From Paratrimastix pyriformis (Eukaryota; Preaxostyla; Paratrimastigidae): 64,000 nucleotides of DNA. A model generated the notes under the pieces. That model saw only the letters and a program-made list of their open reading frames with translations. It was not told the origin of the DNA and made no database searches. Shown here piece after piece: positions 33,200-47,119 of this stretch (positions within the stretch are counted from its first letter, which is position 1; each line of letters starts with the position of its first letter). The translations under genes were made by a program, and so were the position numbers. Location of the stretch: assembly GCA_027972325.1 (NCBI GenBank), contig JAPMOS010000163.1, positions 1-64,000 on the forward strand, in the 5' to 3' direction.

Positions 33200-36100
33200 T
33201 CACCGCTTGGGACCCCGCCCCCTCCCGCCCCGCCCCGCCCTGGCGGCCCTGGGGCGGTCATCCCCATCGCCATCGGCGTCGCTCTCGCCGTCCCCCGGAG
33301 CCTCGCTGCCGCTGCCGCTGCCGCTGTCGGCCCCCGATGAGTCATCGTCCTGGTTCGGTTTGGCCGCGGCGCGGCGCGGTCGCGGTTTGACAGGAGTGGG
33401 CCCATCCCCCTCCTCGACTTCCGCGAGAGGCGGGGCCGGGGCCGGGGCCGGGGCGGGGGCCTTCTTCTTGTGGGCCTTGGGCGTGGCGCCTGTGGGGGAC
33501 GGGGGCGGGGCGGGGGCGCCCTCCATGGCGGCCAGGTCGAAGCGGCTCGAGAGCAGCCGGGCCTCGCAGCCCTCGGGCCCATCCACCGGCCGCAGCTCCA
33601 CGTTGCCGCTGTTGGCCTGGGGTGGGTCCGGGTGTGGGTCCGGGTGTGGGTCCGGGTGTGGGTCCGGGTCCGTGTGTGTGTGTGTGTGTGTGTGTGGGGG
33701 CGGACCAGCTGCAGGACGGTGGCGAACATGCGGGCGACGTCCCAGTGGCACTGGCCCCTGACCAGCTCCCGGAAGGGCAGCAGGGGCCGGGGCTCCTCGG
33801 GCCGGGCCGCCACCGCCTGGGTGGTGACCTCGGCCATGCGGCCCAGCAGCCTGGTCCCGTACGCGTGCAGGTCGAAGCCCGGCCGCCCCTCCTGCCCATC
33901 CGCCCCGCCCGCCCCGCAACGGCCGCTTCCCCGTCAGTGGGCCGCCCCATGCCCGACCGGGCGGGAGCGGGAGCAAGAGCGGGTGCGGGGGTGGGGGCGC
34001 CCGGGGGGCCGCAGACCTGCTGTGCGAGGAGGGGCCCCAGGTTGCGGTGCCAGTCGGAGACGCGCCGGCTGGTGGTGGTCTCGATCTGCCAGGCCTGCGA
34101 GGCCCGCACGAAGGAGGCCGCCTGGTGGGCGTAGGCCTCCTCGGTGGTGGCGGCCCCCAGGGCGCCCCCCGGGCCCCCCAGCAGCGCCGCCCCCAGCCCG
34201 AAGGGGTCCTCGTCCGCATCCTGCCCGTCCCGTCCATCACCACACCCCAGTCCACCCCCAGCCCACCCCAGCCCACCCCAATCCACCCAGCCCACCTTGT
34301 TAGGGGCGGCACGCTCGGCGGTGGTGGCCGCGACCGAGCGGTGGTGCGGGTGGTGCGGAGAGGCGGCCGAGCGAGGGAACCCGGGAACCCGGAGCCCTGG
34401 AACCCTGGAACCCGGGAACCCTGGAACCCGGGAACCCGGAGCCCTGGCATCCCTGCGGGAGGTGGGGAGGGCCGGGCCGGGGCAGCAGCAGCAGCGGGGA
34501 GGACCTTGGCCTGGGGGGCGCCGTCGGGTGCCGTGGCGGGGCCGGGCGGGGCCGGGTCGGAGTCGCTGTCCTCGTCGGGCTCCTCGGGGGCGCCGTCGGC
34601 CTCGGGGCCCCCCAGCAGCAGCAGCGGCAGGGGCAGCGGCCCCAGGCCCTCGAGCCCCTCCAGCGGCGCCTTGAGGCCCTCCGCCAGGGGGGGCGTGGTG
34701 GGGGTGCCCCCCTCGCCCGGGGCTCCAGCCCCCAGGCCTGGGCTGCCCCCGGGGCTGCCCTCGGCCAGGCTGCCCGGGACCCAGTTCCCTGAGGCGGCCT
34801 GCGACGCCGCAAGGAGCGGAGGAGGAGGAGGGGATGATGGAGGATGGCATCAGGAATCGGGTGCCGGTGCGGGTGCGGGCGGGCGGGCGGGCGGGCGGGC
34901 AAGGGACCTGGGCGATCATGGCCCGCTCGGCCCGCTCGAGGGCGCGGCACCGGAGGACCTCCTGGGCCAGCCACGGGGCGAACTCCTCCCTGGCGGCCCC
35001 CACGGCCCCCAGACACGCACCCAACCCCATCCGGATGAAGGGGCGGGCCAGGCAGGCAAGAAGGGGGGTGGGACCCAGCCGCCGCACCACCGACCGGATG
35101 GCGGCGTACTCGGAGGCCGCCCCCGCCGCCCCCAGGCCGGCCTGGCCCCGGGCCGCCTCGACCTCCTCGGCGGGCCCCCCGTCCTCCTCCGGGGCCTCAG
35201 CCTCGGCGCCCGCGGCCCCGGCGGGGCGGCCAGGTGTGGCGGCCCCTGAGCGGCGCCGCGACCGGCGGGCGGGTGGCATGCCCGTGAAGAGCCCCACGTC
35301 CACCAGGCCCGGCAGCCCCGAGGGCCCCGGAGCCCCGGTCGGAGGCCGGCTCGTCAGAGCGCCCAGCAGGGCCGCGTACGATGCTGCCCGATGATGGGAG
35401 TCGCCCCACGGCGGGTGAGCACGAGCATAGGGGCAGATGAGCATATGGGGCAGATGAGCATATGAACATAGGGGCATATGAGCATAGGGGCATCTGGACA
35501 GATGGGCGTGCGGCATGGACGCGCGACAGGGCCATGGGCATGGGCAGGGGCATGGCGGAGGTCGGATCGCCGCCCAGACCCGTCGAGCGGGCGCCCCCAG
35601 CCGCAGCGGGGGGTGGGGGAGCGGCGGCAAGCCTGAGGAGGGTCGTGTGGATGGGGGCCAGCAGGCGGGGCCGCAGGTCCTTGGGCACCGTGTACGGGCG
35701 CCCCTGCGCCCCCCCCAAGCGGCAAAAGAACGAGCGGACCGCCCACCCCGAGTCGGCCAAAGGTGAGTGGGCGAGGGCACGAGGGCGGCAGGGCGACCTT
35801 GGCGAAGGGCCGTTCGGCCGTCCCGGTGGCCTTGGCGGGGGCCTCGTCGGCGTCCTGGGGGTCGGCCCCGGCCCCGCTCGCGACCAGCCGCCCCGTCGGG
35901 TCGTAGGGGTCGTACTCCGCCCAGGGGTCCGCGGGCGCCTGCCGGCCAGCCGCCCCCAACGACGCCCATGCAAAGGCCGTGAGCGTCCGGTGGGCTCGCC
36001 CGCACCCCAGGCCCCGGGGACAGGGGCTGGTGGGACCGACCTTGGTGCGCTTGGGGGCGGGCGAGGCGCGCAGGCGCAGGGCCAGCCGTTCGGCCCGTGC

Positions 36101-37967
36101 CCGCTTGGCCCGCTCGCCGGCCCGGCCCTGGCCCTCCTCGTCCTCGTCCTCGTCCGGGTCGTCGTCCAGCACCACCGGGCCGCGCCGGGGCCCCTCGGCC
36201 TCCTTCTTGGGCTCGTCGGGCTTCTTGGGGTCCTTGCCCTCCGCGGCCAGCTTGTCCTTGTCCTTGTCCTTGTCCTTGTCCTTGTCCTTGTCCTTGTCCT
36301 TATCCTTCTTGGGGCCCTCGTCATCCTCGCTGTCCGACTTGGCCACTGCGTGCAGGCAGTGCCCCCGCATCCCCCACCCCCCACCCGACCCGGACATCGA
36401 CCACAGATGGCAGTTGGCTGGCTGCTTGGGGGGGCGCGGGGGGACCCCACTGACGGGAAGGCAGGGGCGGGGGCATGCGCGTGGCGGCGCCAGCGGACCG
36501 TCCTCGTCGTCGTCGCTGTCCCCGCCGGGGCGCCTCGGGGCCTGCTCGCCCAGCGGCACGGGCCGGCCCACCGCGAGGGCCGTCAGGTCGGCCACCAGGC
36601 GACCCTCGTCCAGCGGCTGCCCCGGGCCCAACACAGCCCCAACCGCGGCCAAAGGGCGGTGAGCGGCGGGGCGCGAATGCAGACCCAGCGCCGAGGGGGG
36701 CGAGCGGGCAGAGCCCGAGGGGCGGTGGCAAGTGGTCCGGTTGTCTCCCCGTATGGTGGCGGTGGGTCTCTGAGGAGGGCTGACGGCGCGTTAAAGGGGC
36801 CTCTCCCTGCTCGCCTGCCGCCGGGGGGGAGGGGAGGGGGGGGGTGACAGACCTCGCCCTCGTCCCAGAAGTGCTGGAGGGGAGCCGCGAGGCCCGGGGG
36901 AGGCATCATGGCCGCCGGGGAGGGCACCCCCGCCCCGGGCATGGGAGTCCGCAAGGGCCCGCTCAGAGGGGCCCGCCAGAGGGGCGCCTGGGCGAAGCCC
37001 TCCAGCAGGCCCGTGCGGTGGAAGAAGGACATGCTCCCCAGCAGCAGGGCCCCGCTCGGGTGCAGCGGACAGTAGGACAGCTGCACGGCGGCACCCGTCC
37101 CCCAGGCAGCGAATGGTGAGTGGGGTTCGGCAAGAAGGGTGGGATGAGATGAGGTGGGATGGGATGGATGGGACGGGACGGGACGTGGTGGGATGTGGTG
37201 GGGTGGGATGGGGGTGGGGGACATACCCGGCACTCGTCCTCGTGCTGCTTGCCGGGGGCCGCGGCCGCTTCCGTGCCCCCGGGCTTCTTGGCCTCCTTGT
37301 CCTTGCCGGGGGCGGCCTCGGCCTCGTCGTGGAGGTCGCTCTGGCCCAGGACGAGCATCGGGGTCCGCGCCACCGGCGGGCAGGCCACCGGGCCGGCAGG
37401 GTCCTCCTTCAGGTCGATGCCGGCCGTGTCTGCGCCCCGGCCGGCCAGCCAAGATGACCCGCTGTCAGAGGTGGGGCAACGCACAAGAGGAGACAGACCG
37501 CCTCGGGCGGCGGCCGACGGGTTGAAGGGCAGGAACACGTCGGGCTCCTCCTCGCGCCCCTTCCGGGCGGGCCCGTCCTCCTTGGTCCCATCGGGGTTCG
37601 CGGCCTTCTCGCGGGCCTCCTTCTCTTTCTTGTCTTTCTCGATCAGGTAGTCCAAGGTCTGGTACAGCAACATGTGGAGGTACTCGATCTTCTTGGAGTA
37701 GATGCAGGCCGATCCTTGGATGAGCAGGGCGGCTGCGACACCGGGGCGGCATTAGGAGGTAGAAGTGTCATTAAACGCAGAAGCTTGCGAACCTTCCGCA
37801 AAGTTTACTGTGGTCTGCCCTCCATCAAATGAAATTTTGATCTTTTCGAGATCAGAAATGTAGTCTTCGAGCTCGTGCGCAAGGTCAATATTCCAGTTCT
37901 CAGCGAGATCTCGAATAGGTTGCAGAAGGTGAGCATAATGCGATTCAATTTTTTCGTCCGCCGCCAT
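33200..37967 (-). CDS. NCAPH2: Condensin-2 complex subunit H2 (kleisin beta)
   Basis: Kleisin that links the SMC2-SMC4 heads and the HEAT subunits of condensin II. Start ATG 37967: the N-terminus [40 protein letters not shown] and, across the first intron (donor GTTCGC, phase 1), [20 protein letters not shown] matches human NCAPH2 nearly residue for residue. Middle exons are acidic and Lys-rich, with a (KD)n tract near 36250-36310, then [18 protein letters not shown] and [12 protein letters not shown], equivalents of the family's DPW and PYSVP motifs. The C-terminal winged-helix half includes [28 protein letters not shown] and [20 protein letters not shown], matching the human DIHTYG and CPFAELV region. 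A basic/acidic tail ends [10 protein letters not shown]. Introns interrupt roughly every 150-250 bases, several with short tandem repeats. Confidence 0.92.
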
Positions 37968-38114
37968 CGGGGGAGGATTAAAAATTCAAATCGAGGAGCG
38001 ATTAGTTTCTTACTCCCACGAGGTTCTTTTGGCTATCTCTCTTCCAAATCTCGGCTCTTTTCTCTTTCCCTTCTTTCATTTCCGACTTGCTGTGCTCTCG
38101 GCAACTTGAAGCAA
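37968..38114. promoter_or_regulatory. Divergent promoter NCAPH2 / C2H2-WD40 gene
   Basis: 147 bases between outward ATGs, markedly AT-rich and pyrimidine-rich on the plus strand (TTTCTCTTTCCCTTCTTTC). No specific factor site assigned. Confidence 0.5.
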
Positions 38115-39785
38115 ATGAAATTCGTTTGCGTTCAGCACACAGACCCGCGAGAGTTCACATTACTAAAAGATTATCTCCGGCACTGGAAGACGGTCCATTC
38201 AGCGAAGCCATTTCAATGTGGTGTACCAGGGTGTTCCCGGCTATTTTCTTTTGCTAAAGGTTTGCGCCACAGACACTTTATTCCTGCATTTCGCCCTGCT
38301 GATTAGCCCTCGTGGCCCACGTGGTGCTGGCCCATCCGGAGTGTTGGCCGTACCACTGTCCGATTGAGGGGTGCCACTTTCGTACCGACCGTGAAAGCCA
38401 CCTCCAAAGGTCTGTGCCCCGTCCCGTGAGGTGGCTGTTCAACCCGCCTCACCGGGCAGGCACGTGGACACGGTCCACGCCAAGGAGGACCGGCGCCTGG
38501 CCTCGCACTACCGATTCGTTGGGACCAACGTGTACGTGAGTCACAAGCCCGTCACGAAGCGCCTCTTCCCCTACGTGGACTTCTTCACCGTCGCCACGGC
38601 CGGACGTCCGCCTCCCCCTCCGCCTCGCCTACCGCACCCGCACCCGCACCCGCACCCCACTCCAATCCCCTCCCCTCCACCCGTCCCCCTCTCCCGCCTC
38701 CCTGCCAACTGGCCCTCTTCTGGCGGTGACTCCTCCTTGGGTCCGTGGGCGGGGTGGGACCTTGGGTCGGTGTCCTTGGGTCGGTGTCCTTGGGTCGGTG
38801 TCCTTGGGTCGGTGTCCTTGGGTCGGTGTCCTTGGGTCGGTGTCCTTGGGTCGGTGTCCTTGGGTCGGTGTCCTTGGGTCGGTGTCCTTGGGTCCGTGTC
38901 CTTGGGTCCGTGTCCTTGGGTCCGTGGGCGGGTGGGATCTGCCAGTGGAGACGGCCGGCCAGCAGGTGCACTCGCTGGGCTTTGCCCCCGACCGGGTGCG
39001 GCTCTGCCGGTCGGTCAACCTGCCCGGGTACCCCACCCTGGCCCAGGTCCGTCCCCGCCCCCGCCCCCGCCCTGGGTGGCCGCACCATGGCCGGGCGCCC
39101 TCTCACGGCCGTCGTCGGGTTGCCTGGTTGCCGGGGACGGGGGACGGTGGGACGGTGGGACGGTGGGACGGTGGGACGGTGGGACGGTGGGACGGTGGGA
39201 CGGGGGACGGGGGCGGGGGGATGGCCAGGTCTTCTACGTGGCGGCGGACAACATCGGCAGGCTGGTCGACTGCGACAAGGGTCCGCTCCCCGCCCGCCCG
39301 CCCGCCCGCCCCCCCATCCGCCTATCCGCCCGCCCACCTGCCCACCTGCCCACCTGCCCACCTGCCCACCTGCCCACGCCCGCGGCCGCAGAGCCCGTCA
39401 GCAGCCCCCCGCCCGCTGTGCCGTTGCACCCCACTCACCCTTTGCGCGTCCATTGGCCCACCGACCCGGGGGGAGGGCAGGCTCGCTGCTAGAGAGCTAC
39501 CCGGCCCTCCAGCAGCGGGCCCCGAAGCGGGTCCTCTCGAGGTTCGTCACCGAGGAGCAGCTGCAGCGTCAGGGGCGCCTCAGCGGGCTGGCCCAGGCGG
39601 CCATGGCGGGGGGCCGCCCCTCGGAGGAGGCCACCGAGGACCTCGTCGCCCGGATGGCCCTCGAGGACAGGCCCCCGCCCCCACGCCCCGAGGTCATCAC
39701 CTGCGCCCACATCGAGCCCCTCGGTCCGCCGCCCCTCCCTGGCGCTGCCCGACCACCCTGCCCAGCCATCTATCCCCCCATCCCC

Positions 39786-39816
<31 letters not shown>

Positions 39817-39848
39817 ACACCCGTTGTCGCTGTCGCTGTCGTTGTCGT

Positions 39849-39909
<61 letters not shown>

Positions 39910-42900
39910 TGTCGCTTGTCGCTTGTCGCTGCGCCTCCGAGAGCGATAGCAGAGGCCTTGCTGTTCTCCGGCCCGCACATCGGCCATTTCTCACCGCGTC
40001 GCCATCCCTCCCCTCATCCCTCCCCTCGCACCCCGCGGGCCTCCGCGTGCGGGAACCGCAGGGCTGGTGGCGCTGGGGCTGTGCAACGGGAAGTGCGAGA
40101 TCTACACGGAGAAGGCCGCCCCGGTGGCCACCCTCACCGTCCCCGGTGGTCCGCGGCTGCCCCCCAGCCGACCCCCAGCCCGCCCGCACCCTTCCCGGTT
40201 CCGGGGTGGGCGTGTCGAGGGGCGCCCTGGCTGCCTGCGCCTCGGCATCCGGCTGAGCATGTGCTCCGCTGGCTGGGGACGGGGCTGGGGATGGGGATGG
40301 GGATGGGGATGGGGCTGGGGATGGGGATGGGGACGGGGCTGGGGACGGGGCTGGGGACGGGGCTGGGGACGGGGCTGGGTTGTCTGGGGGCTGGGTGGGT
40401 GCGCAGAGCCGTGCAACGTGGTGGCCATCTGCCACCTGCCCGTCCCGCCCCGGGCCGTGCTGTCCGTCAAGCGGCACCTCATCCGCCAGACGCCCCGGAT
40501 GGCCCTCGGCCTCAGCGACCTGCCCGCCGCCGCCGCCATCCTGGCCACCGACCCGTCCGTGGGCCGCCAGACGCCGGGCGCGCCCACACTGCACAGGAGG
40601 GTGGCTGGCGGCCCACGGTCGTCTCACCCCACCCACCACCCTGCCCATCCCCCGGCAGGCTCGACCCAGCGGGGCAGCCGGCGCCGGACGAGGGCCCGGG
40701 CCCCGACCAGCAGTCGGCCCGGAGGGCGGCGGGGCAGGCCGAGGCGGACGTGGACGTGGACGAGCTGCTGCCCTTCATCACCCGGGACGGTCCGCCCCGC
40801 AAGCGCCGCCCGCTACCCCCGGGGCACTGGCGGCTCACGGTCATCTGCCCTGGCTGGGCGGCTCACGGACATCATCTGCCCTGGCTGGGCGGTGGGGGCG
40901 GCGTGTGGGGCGGACAGAGAAGAGCGACGCGCGGCTGCGGCAGGTCTTCGCCAGCTTCGACCCCGACGAACACGTCCGTCCCGTCCCACCCTCCTCGGTG
41001 GCCACGCTTCCGCTGGGGGATGGCCCCCCGGCGCCCCCAGTCGCCCGCACAAAGAGGCAGTCACCCGGCCAGCCTCAGTCGCCCAACGGCACGGTCGCGC
41101 CGCCAGCAGGCGGGCAGGCCGAGCCAGCACACCACCAAGACGTGACAGTGGTGTGTCTGTGGTTGGGGGCGCCGTGGCGTGTCTGTGGTTGGGGGCGCCG
41201 TGGCGTGTCTGTGGTTGGGGGCGCCGTGGCGTGTCTGTGGTTGGGGGCGCCTTGGCGTGTCTGTGGTTGGGGGCGCCGTGGCGGGGGGGCGGGCGCCTCT
41301 GCAGCGGGGGGCCTGGTCGAAGCACATCGGGGGGCTCTGCCTGGCCACGGCCCGGGGCGAGTTGGCCCTGTGGGCCTGCCTGCGGACCGACCAGCACAGC
41401 GGGGGCGTCCTCACCGAGCGGCGCTTCCACTTTTCGGGGCCGGTGGTCTTCGCCGCCCGCGGCCCCGATCCCGCCCGGCCCCTGCCAGGCGACCGGGCCA
41501 CCGCCCCGGGCCCCTCGCCATCGCTCTCGCCCTCGCCCACGGCAGCCGGGGCCTCTCGGTGGGCGGGCACGGCGACGATGGGCGAGCCCGCCGCTGCTGC
41601 GGGCCCGTCGAGCCTCCCCTCGGGCGCCCTCGCGGGCCGGCTGGTGCTGGCTGGGGGGGCCGGCCTCCCCGCCGAGCGTCGGCCCCCGCCGCCCAGGCCG
41701 GCGCCCTTGAGCATGCTGCTCCGCGACGGCAGCGGTCCGTCCCACCCGCCCCGCGGTCCCGCCCACCCGCCCTCCTCGCCCGCCCCCGGGCCGGCTGCTC
41801 GATCCCCCCCCCCTCCTCCTCACCTCCTCTCCCCTTCCTGGGCTTCCGGTGGCCCGACAGTGAGCGAGCTGCCCAGTTCGCCGGGCCCTGGGGGCAGCCC
41901 CGAGGTGGATCCCATCGCCCACATCGAGTTCCTCGACTTCGCCTCGACCGAGCCCCGCCAGCCACGCATCCCCGCCGTCTGTTTGCCCTACCCAGCCGCG
42001 CCCCGCCCCGCCGCGCCCCGCCCCATCTGCAGACGGGCCGCCGCCGCTGAAGGCCTCGAAGGGCGATTGACGATCATCGCGGGCGGGTGGGTGGCGGGTT
42101 GCTGGGGCGGGGGCGTCCGTGTGTGGCGGGGCTGCAGCCGCCCGACCTCGAGCTGGAGTGGGCCCAGGCCCAGGCCAGCGCCGAATCGGCCAAGCCCCAG
42201 GACCCCGGCCAGCCGGGCCCGGACAGGGACCGCCCTCAGGGCCCCGCCTCCGACCCGCGCATCGCTCGCAACTACGGCCTCGTCCGCAAGTACGTCAGGC
42301 GGTGGAGGCGCACGGTCGGTGCTCCCCCGGGACCTCGCTCTCCAACCCCCATTCTCCCCCCCGTGGCCCCCTCCGATGAGCCGGGACCCCTCTCATCGCC
42401 CGTGGGGGTGCCTGCCGGCGCAGATGGCCGTCCGGCGGAAGGTGCGCCGGGAGGCGGAGGCCCGCCAGCACGAGGCCGACATGCGCCGCCTGCTGGGGCT
42501 GTCGGCCCTCCCGGACCGCTCCCCGGAGCGGCGGGGCCGCGCCTCCTTCGGGGACGTCTTCGCCCTGCTGCGCGAGAAGGAGGAGAGCCAGACCACCGAG
42601 CGCCTCGCCGAGGCCGTCCGGGCCCGGGACCAAGAGGACCTCCGCCTCGAGCAGCTCCCCGTGGGGGCCGGCGGGGCGGGTGGCATCCTGGTGGTGCGCC
42701 AGAGCGGCGGCTGCAGCCTCTTCACGGCCCTCACGGGGCGCCTCATCGGCTCGTGCATGGGCCGGACACGGGGCGTGACGGCGGCCGCCTCGTTCGGACA
42801 CAACTTCTTTCTGGTCTGGCACGCCGCCGCCTCTTCCTCTTCACCCTCCGAATCCCGCAGACACTTCCTCATCTCTCCTCTCTCTCCTCGCCCGCACTCA

Positions 42901-45900
42901 TTGTATTCCTTCCTCTTCGCATCATCCGTCTCCATTCTCAGTTGGGCTACGAGGATGGCATTATCGAGGGCTGGCCCGCTCCTGTTCGGCAGGTGCTCCT
43001 TCCCACCCGCACCTTTTATGGGCACACTGCGGCCGTGACGTCCATCTCAGTGGTCCGTCTCCGGGGGGTCGTCTTCGATGATTCGGGTGGCACGTTCCTT
43101 GAGCTCCTCCTCACCACTCTGGGCAAGGTCTATTCGATTGCCCAAGACGTGCACACGCCAGCACGAATGATGAGAAAAAAACGAGACCTTCTAAGACTCT
43201 GCGTCCTTCCTGTGGGGGGAGGACAAGAGTCGGCCACTGCCAAACGGGTCGACCAGACCTCATGCCTCTTCCACAATTTGCCCCGGACGTCACAGAGCAC
43301 GGCGAGAATTTGGAGACACTCGACTTTGTACTCGACACAATCTCGGTGGTTCTCGGGCGTCTGTTTCATCAAGGTGCTCAGTTGCAGTTGGGACACCAAA
43401 CACCCCAGAAACGTGCTTGTCTCTGTAATGATGCTGGACCCTCGTTCGGAGAAGCACATGTTATAGAAGAAGGTCATGATCAACTTCTTCAGCGGGATGG
43501 GCACTTCTTCGGGGCGGTACCAGCCGATCAATTTCACCAACAGCGGCACCAATTGGGCCCGTGTGGTCGGCTCAAAGGTCACATAGTCGCGTCCTGCAAA
43601 GGTCGGGGAAAGGCTCAAAATTTCTACGACAACCTTCATCAACAGCGCAAATATTCGCCAAAGTGCCAATCAAAGGGCGTATTTTTTTGTCGACGCTCGC
43701 AATTGAGAGTCTGGAGGCTGCGGTTGTCATCAGGACTTGGAGGAAGGTCGCCAATTCAATGATGTAATCACGAACGTAGGGGAGGAGAGCGGGGACAGCA
43801 TGTGTGTCCGAAGTCAGTTTCCAGAGCATGGCCTGTCCCGTGTGAAGGTCGTTCATACAGTCGACGAGACTCAGTGCCTCTGATTCTCGACGCAAGGACA
43901 TCTCCTTCTCCTAGTTTGCGAGTGGGGTGTTGCTCGGGTAGTGGGGGCCGGACCAACCTCAAAAAGTCGCTTGGCTTCTTCAATTTTCCTGAGATTTTCT
44001 TGCCTTAAAATTTCTATTTCCTTGGTCAGTTTTGCTTTTTGCAGCAGAAACACTACTCTTCCTGGAAAGGGATAATGTCGGCAGGTTTGGGCGAAAACCT
44101 TTTTCCCCTTCCTTATTGTCCTTTTTTCGAATGGAATTTTGGTCGCAGTTGGGAGTTCCTCAGACCTCAGTGTTGATTCGTTCCAAGGTATTTCCGATAT
44201 CTCGCACAAGCATCATTGCTTCATCGAATTGGGTGGAAACTTCCACTGCTTCGGAATGCGGTGCCATAGGAGGTGCCATTGTTGCCTCTTCCTCCATTCT
44301 GTGACTGCGCGCTCTTTGCCGATATTTTTGCCGGTACTTGTGCTTTCATCCCCCCTGGCGCCACCCTCACCCTGTCAACGTTCCATTTTTTTGCTTTGTC
44401 TTCAATGTAGATCGAATCTCGCGAGGAGCAGTTCATTACGACATCTCTTGACGCGAATGTCATTCTTTGGTCTTTGAGGGCGCCAGCACCTCTGATCGCC
44501 ATCCCCATTGCACGACCAATTACCGCCGCGGCCTTCTGCACCTTCGATGATCGATTTCACATCGAGGAATCTCTTGTTATTGCATTCGACAACTTCCTCT
44601 GCCGGATGTCTGCGCTTCTTCTATTTCCCCTTTTCCGGTCACACCCCGTGTAGCCCATGCCCGTTGGCACCCACAGAGAAGAATCGCGCGGGTGAAGGCG
44701 AAGCAGCTGCGCCCGCCGTGGAGAAGGCCCACACGAAAGTCTGCCCCAGGTTCTTGGTGGATCCGATCTTCGCTCTCTCACGCCTGGCGCGGCTTGCTGC
44801 TTGGCATAGGGCGGGCTGACCTCCCAGCGGCCAATGAACCGCACCCGCGAGGACTCCATCATTGCTCGGGCGCAGCACCTTTTCCGGGCTCCGCACCGGG
44901 ACCACGGGATCACCAATGATCTGGAGACGCCCCGGGTGACACGGAAGCTGGTCCGTCGGCTCTCCCCGTGCCCTCTGGGAGTCCATCCCCTTGGATGTCC
45001 GGCGGTGGCGGTGCGGGCCGCAGGTCTTGAAACGGCTCAATCGATACCTGCTGCACGCCGACAATCAGTACGGGGACCGTGACGAGGCTATTGAGGAGCA
45101 AGAGGCAGCCGGTCCGCAGGCCCTCGATCAGCCCCATCCACCTGCCGCCATCCACCTGCCGCCATCCACCTGCCGCCATCCACCTGCCGCCATCCACCTG
45201 CCGCCATCCATCCTTCCATGGTCTGTCTTTCTTCCCCGGCAGCCCCCTGGGAGCGGGAAGTGGCCATGGTGTTGGCCAGCAGCAGCTCCGAGGAAGAGGA
45301 GAGCGACGGCCCGGCCTCTCCGTCGCCACCTCCGTCGCCCTCGAGAGGAGGTCCGTTAGCCGCGCCCCTACCCACACCCACACGCCCCCACACACGCCCC
45401 CACACACGCCCCCACACACGCCCCCACACGCCCCCACACGCCCCCACACACGCCCCCACACACGCCCCCCACACACACGCCCCCACACACACGCCCCCAC
45501 ACACGCCCCCACACACACGCCCCCCACACACGCCCCCCACACACGCCCCCCACACACGCCCCCCACACACGCCCACGCACACACGCCCCCACACGCCCCC
45601 ACACACACGCCCCCACACACGCCCACGCACACGCCCCCACATGGCCTGATGGCTCTCCTTCATTTCGGCCGGGCAGGGAGCCCCGAGGCCAGCCGCGAGG
45701 CCCTTGTGTCGGTGGAGCGTCCCTCCGCCCCTGGAGGCCCCGTGCAGCCGCCGGCACCGCCCGGAGCCCCGGCCCAACCCGGCACTCGACCATCCAGTCT
45801 GCCTGCCGCCCATCCCGTCCCATCCCATCACCTTGGCTTGCTGCTTAGCGGCGGCCTCTCTGCCCGCCCTTCGGCTCCACCTGCTGACCCCGCCCGAGGC

Positions 45901-47081
45901 GCGGCCGGTCGGGTCGCCCGCCGAGTGGGGCCCCGGGTCGTCGGGCCTCGTCACGCCCTCCGCGGGGGGCGCCTCGGCCATCTCGCCGCTCGGCACCGCG
46001 ACTGGCGGCCCCGGGGGCGCCCTGACCACCACCAGCCGCACGGCCGCCACGGGAGAGTCGGGTGGGCTGCCCGAGCTGCTGACCAGCCTGGGCATCCGGC
46101 CCCGGGACCCCTCCCAGGCGGGCAGGTCCCACAGGCACCATCGCCAGCGCAAGCCGCTCTACGTGCCCTCGCAGCTCTTCGACGAGGTCCGCCTGCCCTG
46201 CCCACTGCCGCCGCCCCGGTGCCCGTGGTCGGCCTCCCGCCAACCGTCTGACGTCCCCTCCCGCCCCTGGCCGGCCCGCCCTGGGCAGCGGGTGCCCGAC
46301 GAGGCCCTGCCCAACACGGGCAACCTGTCGGCCTTCGACCGGGCCTTCGCGCGCACCCTGGCCTACTTCTCGCCCCTGCTGCCCCACCCCGGCCAGCCGG
46401 CCCTGCCCGAGGTGGCCAAGGAGACCCCCGGCATCTGGCCGCCCGTCAACCCGACTCGGCTGCCACCCAAGGACCCCCGCCAAGCGGCCGCTGCCACCTG
46501 GGGCGCCCCGCCCAGCAGCGCCGGCGGCTGGTCCGAGGTCGACGCCGAGGAGGCCGCCGCTGCCGGCCGGCTGCTGCGGGCCGTCCCCCAGGAGGCCCCA
46601 CGGCCCAGCGCCAGCCCGGCCCCGCTGGGGGCGGTCGCGAAGTGGGTCTTCCGGGACGGGCCTCTCCCTACCCCGGGCCTCGACGCCTCGCAGGACATCG
46701 AAGAGGTCCCCCTCCCCCTCCCCCCCGCTCTGGCCTACGCGGAGGCCTCCCTCTCGTCGGCGCCGGCCCCCCAGCTCATGGCTTTTTCGTCCCTCCGCAT
46801 GCCCGCCCGCCGGCAGGATCTTTTGCGGCAAGGGCAGGACCAAGAGCGGCGGGCCTTCTACGAGGACCTCCACCGCCGCTTCCCGGGGCTGCCCCTCGAG
46901 CCGTACACCCGCCACGGGCTCCGCGAGAAACTCGCCATGAACTTGCCCCCACGTCCGCCCTGGCTGCCTGCCTCTGCCTGCCTCTGCCTGCCCCTGCCCC
47001 TGTCCCTGTCCCTGCCCCTGTCCCTGCCCCTGCCCCTGCCCCTGCCCCTGCCCCTGCCCCTCGCCCCCTGCTATTCCCTCC

Positions 47082-47119
<38 letters not shown>

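Noticed and set aside
42087-43466. Plus-strand frame continuing past 43052 to 43466 as the end of the WD40 gene
   Set aside because: After 43052 the frame runs antisense through conserved helices of the nested gene, whereas splicing to 44411 completes a WD40 blade in phase.
44221-44541. Minus-strand ORF of 106 aa
   Set aside because: Opposite to a WD40 exon (44411-44607) and in a different frame from the nested gene's start at 44296.
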